From assembly GCF_020621385.1 (NCBI RefSeq), contig NZ_JAESVA010000013.1, forward strand, positions 81,104 to 145,103: 64,000 bases of DNA, in the 5' to 3' direction. Below are positions 16,637 through 22,681 of this stretch, piece after piece. The stretch comes from Acidisoma cellulosilyticum. GTDB taxonomy: Bacteria; Pseudomonadota; Alphaproteobacteria; Acetobacterales; Acetobacteraceae. Both the position numbers and the translations under genes were made by a program. The stretch's first letter is position 1. Each line of letters begins with the position of its first letter. Under the pieces are notes generated by a model. It was not told where the DNA came from. It was given only the letters and a program-made list of their open reading frames with translations, and searched no databases.

Positions 16637-18240
16637 GTTTTGATACCATTATCGTGGGCGCCGGCTCTGCCGGTTGCGTGCTCGCGAACCGCCTTTCGGC
16701 CGATCCCGCGCGACGTGTTCTGCTGCTGGAAGCAGGGCGTGCCGCGCCGCTGAATTCGGATATTCCGGCGAATTGGCCGGCGATGTTCAATACCAATGTC
16801 GATTGGGGCTATCACACGGAACCCCAATCCGGCTGTCGCGGCCGGCGCATCTATTGGCCGCGTGGCCGCATGGTCGGTGGATCGGGCGCGTTGAATGCCA
16901 TGATCTATATCCGCGGCCTGCCGTCCGACTATGACGGCTGGGCCGCCGCCGGCTGCACCGGCTGGGGCTGGCAGGACGTGCTGCCGGTCTTCCTCAAATC
17001 CGAGAACAATCTCCGCCTCGGCAATGCGCCTTTGCATAGCACCGGCGGCGAACTGACGATCTCGGACCCCGCCTATATCGATCCGCATGAGCCGCTTTGG
17101 CATCAGGCAGCGCAAGCGGCGGGTTTCCCGAACAACACCGATTTCAACGGCCCCGTGCAGGAAGGTGTCGGCTGGTTTCAGCTGACGGTGAAGGACGGCG
17201 AGCGCTTCGGCACCGGGAAGGCTTATCTCCGTCCGACGCTGGACCGACCCAACCTGACGCTCCGCACCGGTGTCACCACAACGCGCATTCTAGTGGAGAA
17301 CGGACGCGCCAAGGGCGTCATGATCCTGGACCGTGGCGTGCCGGAAGTGATCTATGCGGATGAGGTTGTCCTTTCCGCCGGCAGCATCGGCTCGGCGCAA
17401 TTGCTGCTGCTGTCGGGTATCGGCCCGGCGGATGAACTGGCGGAAGTCGGCGTCACCCCCGTGCATAACCTGCCCGGCGTCGGCAAGACTTTGCGTGATC
17501 ATATCAATATTCCCATCAGCTTCGCGGCGCGCGACCGGATCGGCATCGGCGGCATGACCGGGGCCGAGCTTGATGCGGCGACCGAGGAATGGCTGGCGAC
17601 CAGGCAAGGGCCGCTGTCATCGATCTGGGTCGCGGCCGGCGGTTTCGTGAAATCCGCGCCGGATGTGGCGGAACCCGATATCCAGCTTTACGGCGTCATC
17701 TCGGGCCATCGCGATCACGCGCGCTATATGGCGTCAGGCCCGGGCATCACGCTGCACGCGACCTTGCAGCGCCCGAAAAGCAATGGCGAATTGCGCCTGC
17801 GCTCGGCCGATCCGCTGGAACATCCAAGCCTCGATCCGAAATACTTCTCCTCCGATCCGTCTGGCTATGATCTGGCAACGATGATCGAGGGCGTGAAGCT
17901 CAACCGGCGCATCGCGGCGCAATCGCCGCTCGCTGGCTTGATCAGCCATGAAATCACACCAAGCGCGGAGGCCGTGACGGATGAGGCGATCGGCGAGTTT
18001 ATTCGTGGCCATTGCACCACGCTCTATCACCCCACCAGCACCTGCCGCATGGGCGTGGATGCGATGGCCGTGGTGGACCCGGAGCTTCGCGTCCAAGGCA
18101 TCGCGGGATTGAGGGTTGTAGACGCAAGCGTCTTCCCGAATATGATCTCCGGCAATACCAATGCACCCACGATCATGGTGGCGGAGCGCGCCGCGATCTT
18201 CATGGGCGCCCCGTCAGGATCTGAGAAGGTGGCTGCGTGA
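16633..18240 (+). CDS. GMC-family FAD-dependent alcohol oxidoreductase (choline dehydrogenase-like)
   Basis: A 535-residue GMC flavoenzyme that should oxidise a primary alcohol to an aldehyde. It has the FAD-binding VGAGSAGCVLANRLS at residues 8-22, WPRGRMVGGSGALNAMIYIRG (GMC signature 1), SAGSIGSAQLLLLSGIGPA (signature 2), the catalytic His466 in LYHPTSTCRMG and the second active-site residue in GNTNAPT around residue 508. It resembles BetA/AlkJ in length. No signal peptide. Its stop overlaps the start of the amidohydrolase gene by one base, so the two are made together; the combination suggests an amino alcohol or acylated amino alcohol as the pathway compound. Confidence 0.92.
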   Translation: MSFDTIIVGAGSAGCVLANRLSADPARRVLLLEAGRAAPLNSDIPANWPAMFNTNVDWGYHTEPQSGCRGRRIYWPRGRMVGGSGALNAMIYIRGLPSDYDGWAAAGCTGWGWQDVLPVFLKSENNLRLGNAPLHSTGGELTISDPAYIDPHEPLWHQAAQAAGFPNNTDFNGPVQEGVGWFQLTVKDGERFGTGKAYLRPTLDRPNLTLRTGVTTTRILVENGRAKGVMILDRGVPEVIYADEVVLSAGSIGSAQLLLLSGIGPADELAEVGVTPVHNLPGVGKTLRDHINIPISFAARDRIGIGGMTGAELDAATEEWLATRQGPLSSIWVAAGGFVKSAPDVAEPDIQLYGVISGHRDHARYMASGPGITLHATLQRPKSNGELRLRSADPLEHPSLDPKYFSSDPSGYDLATMIEGVKLNRRIAAQSPLAGLISHEITPSAEAVTDEAIGEFIRGHCTTLYHPTSTCRMGVDAMAVVDPELRVQGIAGLRVVDASVFPNMISGNTNAPTIMVAERAAIFMGAPSGSEKVAA

Positions 18241-19343
18241 TGGCTAAAAAGATCGGTTTCGTCTGGCACGAACGCTATATGTGGCACATGACGGGTTTCG
18301 CCGCCGGCTCGATGCCTGCCGGCGGCTTTCTGGAACCCGACATCCATATCGAAAATCCGGCCGCCAAGCGTCGCATGCGCAACCTGCTGGATGTCACGGG
18401 CGTGCTGGATCATCTCACCACCATCAAGCCGCGCGCCGCGACGGAGGAGGAGGTCCTGCGCATCCACACGCCCGGCTATATCGAGCGTGTGAAAGCGATG
18501 AGCGCCTCCGGCTTCGGCGATGGCGGCGAATTGGCACCGATCGGCAAGGATTCCTGGGAAATCGCGCTGCTCTCGGCCGGCGGCTGTATCGAGGCTGCCG
18601 ATAAGGTCTGGACCCGCGAATTGGACCAGGCTTATGCGCTGGTCCGTCCGCCCGGCCATCATGCCGAGCGTGATCGCGGGCGCGGCTTCTGCTTGCTGGC
18701 CAATGTGCCGATCGCGATCGAACATCTGCGCCGCACCTACGGCGTCAAGCGTATCGCGACGGTCGATTGGGACGTGCATCACGGCAATGGCGCGCAGGCG
18801 ATCTATTATGATGATCCCGGCGTGCTGACGATTTCGCTGCATCAGGACCGCAACTATCCGCGCGAGTCCGGCGCGATCGGGGAACGCGGGGAAGGGGCCG
18901 GCTTCGGCGCTAATATCAATATCCCGCTGCCGGCGGGATCGGGTCATGGCGCCTATATCGCGGCCTTCGACCGCGTGGTGCTGCCCGCGCTTGCGCAATA
19001 CAAGCCTGAGATGATCATCGTGCCGTCAGGCTTCGACGGCTGCGCGATGGACCCGCTGGGCCGCCAGATGCTGGTGACCGACACCTATCGGGAGATGACG
19101 CAGCGCATGGTGCAGGCGGCCGACGAACTCTGTGGCGGCCGTCTGATGCTTAGCCATGAAGGCGGCTATTCACCGGCCTATGCGCCCTGGTGCGGGTTGG
19201 CGGTGATGGAGACGCTGGCGGAACTGCCGGCAACGCCGGACCCCTTCGTCCATTTCCACACGATGGGCGGGCAGGAGCTGCAGCCCTGGCAGGCCGCGAT
19301 CCTGGACGAGGTCGCAGCACTGATCCCGGAGATTCCAGGCTGA
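18240..19343 (+). CDS. class II histone deacetylase-like amidohydrolase
   Basis: A 367-residue zinc amidohydrolase of the HDAC/acetylpolyamine-amidohydrolase superfamily. The catalytic set is complete: GHH at 139-141, zinc ligands Asp178 and His180 in DWDVHHGNG, Asp266 in PSGFDGCAMDPLG, and Tyr310 in EGGY. Bacterial members remove acetyl or other acyl groups from small amines; there is no histone substrate here. ATG at 18240 overlaps the GMC stop codon (TGATG) and a GAGAAGG site lies upstream. It is the last gene of the symporter-GMC-amidohydrolase set. Cytoplasmic. Confidence 0.9.
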   Translation: MAKKIGFVWHERYMWHMTGFAAGSMPAGGFLEPDIHIENPAAKRRMRNLLDVTGVLDHLTTIKPRAATEEEVLRIHTPGYIERVKAMSASGFGDGGELAPIGKDSWEIALLSAGGCIEAADKVWTRELDQAYALVRPPGHHAERDRGRGFCLLANVPIAIEHLRRTYGVKRIATVDWDVHHGNGAQAIYYDDPGVLTISLHQDRNYPRESGAIGERGEGAGFGANINIPLPAGSGHGAYIAAFDRVVLPALAQYKPEMIIVPSGFDGCAMDPLGRQMLVTDTYREMTQRMVQAADELCGGRLMLSHEGGYSPAYAPWCGLAVMETLAELPATPDPFVHFHTMGGQELQPWQAAILDEVAALIPEIPG

Positions 19344-19377
19344 TCGGCTTCCGGTGATGGAGTCAGAAGCCGATCAG
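19340..19377. terminator. hairpin covering both convergent stop codons
   Basis: Perfect 12-base arms CTGATCGGCTTC and GAAGCCGATCAG with a 14-base loop. The left arm contains the TGA of the amidohydrolase gene and the loop-right arm junction contains the TGA of the CcdB gene on the other strand, so both messages end in the same stem. There is no T-run. Confidence 0.55.
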
Positions 19378-19668
19378 CAGAAGATCGAGCGCACGGCTTA
19401 TATCATCGCTGCGCGCTATGAGCGAAAGCACGGGCTTTCCAAGATCTCTCAACGGTACCGAAGCTAGGAACTGGGTCATCATCCGGTAAGGGCGGCCCTG
19501 AATATCGAAGGTCGGATTGAGGTCGCCGGCACCCTGGGGCGCGAGCGCTACCGGCAGAAGGGGAATGACAACGCGGGTGGACAAATCCTGCAGAAGGTTG
19601 GCTTGAACATCGAGCAGGAAACCGGCTCGGCCTTCGCGCGGCATAGGATGGATGTCGAAGCGAGCCAT
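19363..19668 (-). CDS. ccdB: CcdB-family toxin
   Basis: A 101-residue CcdB-like protein, which in known members poisons DNA gyrase. Matching features: an N-terminal FDIHPMP with following LLDVQANLL, RVVIPLLP, LNPTFDIQGRPYRMMTQFLASVP and a C-terminal ALDLLLIGF; CcdB also ends in a short hydrophobic tail that contacts gyrase. The length (F-plasmid CcdB is 101) fits exactly. It starts right on the antitoxin stop codon (one shared base), which is the usual toxin-antitoxin layout. Whether the pair is active is not shown by sequence, but no damage is visible. Confidence 0.9.
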   Translation of the reverse strand: MARFDIHPMPREGRAGFLLDVQANLLQDLSTRVVIPLLPVALAPQGAGDLNPTFDIQGRPYRMMTQFLASVPLRDLGKPVLSLIARSDDISRALDLLLIGF

Positions 19669-19913
19669 CAGAATTGCTGGAATTCCTCCAGAGGCAAACC
19701 ATTCCGTTCGACATAATCATTCGACGAGAGCAGCGCTTCCCGATGTAATTCTCGCCATTGCGCCGAGCGGCTTTTGGCGATTTCGTCCCTCAGTCCGCGT
19801 TCGCAGATTTGCGAGACATTGAGGCCCAATGCACGGGCTTCCACGAGCAGGTCGACCGGCAAGGTGACGTTGGTGGCGCGACGAGTAGGGCTTGGGCTTG
19901 CTGAACGGGGCAT
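19668..19913 (-). CDS. ccdA: CcdA-family antitoxin
   Basis: An 81-residue antitoxin. The N-terminal half has a ribbon-helix-helix pattern (ATNVTLPVDLLVEARALGLNVSQ), which would bind the operator; the C-terminal half (EIAKSRSAQWREL...EEFQQF) is the acidic, Trp-containing toxin-wrapping segment seen in CcdA. It precedes the toxin gene. ATG at 19913 is followed by MPRSASPSPTRRAT, slightly longer at the start than plasmid CcdA; CCAGGAGGTG just upstream is a strong ribosome-binding site. The pair should repress its own promoter in the ~65 bases before it. Confidence 0.88.
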   Translation of the reverse strand: MPRSASPSPTRRATNVTLPVDLLVEARALGLNVSQICERGLRDEIAKSRSAQWRELHREALLSSNDYVERNGLPLEEFQQF

Positions 19914-19980
19914 GGCTCACCTCCTGGGGTGGGAAATATGCGCATTGAGGCCCACATGTAAATGCGCATGCCTATTCTGA

Positions 19981-20436
19981 CTATTCCCGGCCGCTGCTCT
20001 CCGCTGCGGTCTGCCCCTCGACCAGCAAGTCGCGCAGCGCCTGCAACTCGCGGTTCAGGGCATTGATCTCCGGAAAGCTCATGCCCGACCGCTGCAGCAG
20101 GGTGACGTTCAGGCAAGTGCTCTCGGCCAGCCGGTCCCGCCCGGTCTCGGTCAGAAAGACCTGCACCAGGCGTTCATCCTGCCGGCTGCGTTGACGGGTG
20201 ACGAGTCCTGCCTGTTCCAGCCGTTTCACTAACGGCGTGACCGTGCTCGATTCCAGTGCCAGCACTTCGGCGACGCCGCCGACCGTCTGGCCGTCCGCCT
20301 CGTTCAGCGCATTCAGCACAAGATACTGGGGGTAGGTGATGCCCATCGCGTCCAGCATCGGCTTGTACAGGCGGTTCACGGCCATGCTGGTGGCGTAAAG
20401 CGTGTAGCAAATCTGGTCTTTGAGCGGAGCAGGCAA
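19981..20436 (-). CDS. ohrR: OhrR-type MarR-family peroxide-sensing repressor
   Basis: A 151-residue winged-helix protein. The N-terminal DQICYTLYATSMAVNRLYKPML and the following TYPQYLVLNAL are the OhrR hallmarks: Cys10 corresponds to the reactive cysteine that senses organic hydroperoxides, and the Tyr residues of the TYPQY and LY positions surround it. A second cysteine, Cys108, would make it a two-Cys sensor. The recognition helix is in ESSTVTPLVKRLEQAGLV, the wing in RQDERLVQVFLT. It is divergent from an exported alpha/beta hydrolase rather than from an ohr peroxidase; shared operator repeats lie between the two. Confidence 0.88.
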   Translation of the reverse strand: MPAPLKDQICYTLYATSMAVNRLYKPMLDAMGITYPQYLVLNALNEADGQTVGGVAEVLALESSTVTPLVKRLEQAGLVTRQRSRQDERLVQVFLTETGRDRLAESTCLNVTLLQRSGMSFPEINALNRELQALRDLLVEGQTAAESSGRE

Positions 20437-20521
20437 GATCGGGCCCTTTTAGCCTTCAGGAATCAAAACATGGGCATGGGCCGGCGCCTATGCAACATGA
20501 AATTCATATCACACGAATCTG

Positions 20522-20600
20522 TGTCGCGATAATTAATGGGTTGACGGCTGATCTGCGTCGATTTAGTAAATTGATACCGCGATAATAAATATCGCGACAT
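20522..20600. promoter_or_regulatory. probable OhrR operators and promoter in the divergent spacer
   Basis: The spacer has a perfect inverted repeat CGCGATA-ATAAA-TATCGCG at 20578-20596. Two further-apart boxes also occur in opposite orientation, TGTCGCGATA at 20522-20531 and TATCGCGACA at 20590-20599. The core TCGCGATA is shared by all. A TTGACG at 20541-20546 with an AT-rich stretch at 20562-20572 could be the promoter of the hydrolase gene, which would put the palindrome at the transcription start. Repression of both genes by the adjacent OhrR is inference. Confidence 0.6.
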
Positions 20601-20617
20601 AAATAGGATCGATCGTC

Positions 20618-21613
20618 ATGGAACTTTCGAACAATGAAACGTCGCGGCGGGGCCTGGTTCAGGTAGGTTTGGGCCTCGCGGCTGCGGCACTTCCTTTCGT
20701 GGCCGCCACCGGTTCTGCCGCGGCTGCGGAAACAAAGCCTGTCACGCCACATCACGCAGGAGGAAAAAACGCCATGGGTAGCAGTTTCATCACCGTCAAA
20801 GACGGCACGCAGATCTTCTATAAGGATTGGGGTTCGAAATCGGCGCAGCCGATCGTCTTCCATCACGGCTGGCCGCTGAGCGCCGATGACTGGGACGCCC
20901 AGATGCTGTTCTTCGAGGCGCAGGGCTTTCGCGTGATCGCCCATGATCGTCGTGGCCATGGCCGTTCGACCCAGACCGATACCGGCAATGAGATGGATAC
21001 CTACGCTGCCGATGTCGACGCGCTGTCGACGCATCTGGGCCTGGAACACGCGGTCCATGTCGGTCATTCGACCGGTGGTGGCGAGGTTGCGCGCTATGTC
21101 GCGCAGTATGGCCACAAGAACAGGGTCGCCAAGGCCGTGCTGATCGGCGCGGTGCCGCCGATCATGCTGAAATCGGCCGCCAATCCGGGCGGTCTGCCGA
21201 TCGAGGTGTTCGATGGGTTCCGCGCCGCGCAGGCCGCCAACCGCGCGCAGTTCTTCCTCGATGTCGCGAGCGGCCCCTTCTACGGCTTCAACCGTCCGGG
21301 CGCGCAGGTCTCCGAAGGCATTGTTCGTAACTGGTGGCGCCAGGGCATGATGGGTGGCACCAAAGCCCATTATGATTGCATCAAGGCCTTTTCCGAGACC
21401 GATTTCACGGAAGACCTGAAGACGATCGAAGTGCCGACCTTCGTCATGCATGGCGAGGATGACCAGATCGTGCCGATCGCCGACTCTGCCCTGCTTTCGA
21501 TCAAGCTGCTCAAGAAGGGCGAGATCAAGACCTATCCCGGCTATCCGCATGGCATGGCGACGACCCATTCCGAGGTCATCAACAAGGATCTGCTGGCCTT
21601 CATCAAGGCGTAA
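20618..21613 (+). CDS. Tat-exported alpha/beta hydrolase (non-haem chloroperoxidase/perhydrolase-like)
   Basis: A 331-residue protein: residues 1-40 form a twin-arginine signal ([10 protein letters not shown], hydrophobic core, AAAAET), followed from Met53 by a complete cofactor-free haloperoxidase-type alpha/beta hydrolase. Seen are [42 protein letters not shown], the nucleophile Ser151 in GHSTGGG, the Asp region in HGEDDQIVP and the late histidine in [11 protein letters not shown]. Such enzymes are esterases or perhydrolases in vivo. Control by the divergent OhrR suggests a role in hydroperoxide or lipid-peroxide stress. An AGGAGG site with ATG at 20774 inside the frame may give a second, unexported product. 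It ends in a strong terminator. Confidence 0.88.
   Translation: MELSNNETSRRGLVQVGLGLAAAALPFVAATGSAAAAETKPVTPHHAGGKNAMGSSFITVKDGTQIFYKDWGSKSAQPIVFHHGWPLSADDWDAQMLFFEAQGFRVIAHDRRGHGRSTQTDTGNEMDTYAADVDALSTHLGLEHAVHVGHSTGGGEVARYVAQYGHKNRVAKAVLIGAVPPIMLKSAANPGGLPIEVFDGFRAAQAANRAQFFLDVASGPFYGFNRPGAQVSEGIVRNWWRQGMMGGTKAHYDCIKAFSETDFTEDLKTIEVPTFVMHGEDDQIVPIADSALLSIKLLKKGEIKTYPGYPHGMATTHSEVINKDLLAFIKA
20758..20776 (+). promoter_or_regulatory. internal ribosome-binding site and ATG inside the hydrolase gene
   Basis: AGGAGG at 20758-20763 lies 10 bases before an in-frame ATG at 20774. This is a better site than the one before the first ATG (AGGA at 20605). Translation from here gives [20 protein letters not shown], which is exactly where unexported members of the family begin. 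Confidence 0.6.
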
Positions 21614-21628
21614 GCGGCTTCGAAACGA

Positions 21629-21662
21629 AAAAGGGCGGCACCGGAAGGTGCCGCCCTTTTTT
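21629..21662. terminator. bidirectional terminator between hydrolase and bacterioferritin genes
   Basis: GGGCGGCACC and GGTGCCGCCC around a GGAA loop, with A-run before and T-run after, so it works on both strands for the two convergent genes. Confidence 0.92.
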
Positions 21663-21686
21663 ACGCACTCAGCCTTGGGCTGCGCG

Positions 21687-22172
21687 TTATTCCTGCTCGG
21701 GCGCCGGGGCCGAATTGAGCTGGATATAATTCTCAAGCCCGATGAGCTTGATGAGGTCGAACTGACGCTCCAGGAAATCGAGATGCTCTTCCTCGTTCTC
21801 CAGGATTTCGGACAGCAGATCGCGGGACACGAAGTCGCGGACGCTTTCGCAATAGGCGATGCCTTCGCGCAGGTCCTGCGTCGCCTTCAGCTCGATATTG
21901 AGGTCGGCCTGCAGGATCTGCTCGACCGTCTCACCGACCTGAATGGCGTTGAGGCGCTGGACATTCGGCAGGCCGTCAAGGAACAGGATGCGCTTGATCA
22001 GCTCATCCGCGTGTTTCATCTCCTCGATGGACTCGGCGTATTCGTGCTTGCCGAGCTTGGTCACGCCCCAATGCTGCAGCGTGCGCGCATGCAGGAAATA
22101 CTGATTGATCGCCGTCAGCTCATTCGTGAGCTGGGTGTTGAGATGTTCGACTACTTTCGGATCGCGCAGCAT
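21687..22172 (-). CDS. bfr: bacterioferritin
   Basis: A 161-residue iron-storage subunit. It begins MLRDPKVVEHLNTQLTNELTAINQYFLHARTL; the ferroxidase ligands are visible as Glu in NELTAINQY, EEMKHADELIKRILFLDGLPN (Glu and His), ESVRDFVSRDLL and ENEEEHLDFLE. The Met that binds haem between subunits fits the Met in the IEEMKHAD/LPN region. Twenty-four subunits form the shell. ATG at 22172 is preferred over GTG at 22184 because the latter falls inside the GGAGAG ribosome-binding site. The gene for its release partner Bfd lies upstream on the same strand. Confidence 0.95.
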   Translation of the reverse strand: MLRDPKVVEHLNTQLTNELTAINQYFLHARTLQHWGVTKLGKHEYAESIEEMKHADELIKRILFLDGLPNVQRLNAIQVGETVEQILQADLNIELKATQDLREGIAYCESVRDFVSRDLLSEILENEEEHLDFLERQFDLIKLIGLENYIQLNSAPAPEQE

Positions 22173-22310
22173 CGGTCTCTCCACCGTTTATAATTGCCCG
22201 CCGTAACGCATTGCGGCGGCATGCCCCTGTGCGGGCTGCCGCCGCTTATCGCTTAGGTCGTGACGGTGGATCAAGTGGCAGATCTGAAAGGCCTTTTAGG
22301 CCCGGTCGGC

Positions 22311-22499
22311 TCAGGCGCCCTGGAGAGAGGCGGGCGCTTCCTCGTTCCGCATCAATTGCAGAAGCTTCTTGATGCAATTGCCGCATTGGGCGCGGCACCC
22401 GCAGGCGGCATAGACCTCGCTCGGGCGCGTTGCGTTGGTCGCTTCCGCGGCAGCCTTCACCTGACGATCGGTCAGGGCATTGCATAGACAGACATACAC
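22311..22499 (-). CDS. bfd: bacterioferritin-associated ferredoxin (Bfd), [2Fe-2S]
   Basis: A 62-residue protein with the BFD-like [2Fe-2S] pattern: CLC at residues 4-6 and CGCRAQCGNC further on, whose Cys residues complete the cluster. Bfd gives electrons to bacterioferritin so that stored iron can leave. The open frame reaches back to 22586, but GTG at 22499 is taken as start: GGAGACG lies 8 bases upstream and the protein then begins VYVCLCNALTD like known Bfd. A Fur-type box lies about 70 bases upstream, so the gene should be switched on by iron shortage. The bacterioferritin gene follows on the same strand. Confidence 0.88.
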   Translation of the reverse strand: MYVCLCNALTDRQVKAAAEATNATRPSEVYAACGCRAQCGNCIKKLLQLMRNEEAPASLQGA

Positions 22500-22570
22500 G
22501 GTAGGCGTCTCCACGTCTGCAATTGCGAGTGACTTGCATTTGATTAGCGGAAGCCGGGCCGTGATGGAAG

Positions 22571-22593
22571 TGCGAATAATTATCATTTTCGCA
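22571..22593 (-). promoter_or_regulatory. Fur-box-like operator upstream of bfd
   Basis: TGCGAA-N11-TTCGCA, with the inner ATAATTATCATT matching the usual Fur-box core. It lies 72 bases upstream of the bfd start. Fur with iron would repress bfd; release under iron starvation would start mobilisation of stored iron. Confidence 0.65.
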
Positions 22594-22625
22594 ATGCAGG
22601 CGCGACGTGAGACGGCGGAAACAAA

Positions 22626-22654
22626 AAAGGCCCCGTGCGGAACACGGGGCCTTT
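22626..22654 (-). terminator. terminator of the SLT-SPOR gene
   Basis: AAAGGCCCCGTG and CACGGGGCCTTT around a 5-base loop; on the minus strand the stem is followed by TTTTTTG. It lies 28 bases beyond the stop codon of the lytic transglycosylase gene. Confidence 0.9.
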
Positions 22655-22681
22655 GTCAGAGCGCCTGAAACAGCGCCGGGA

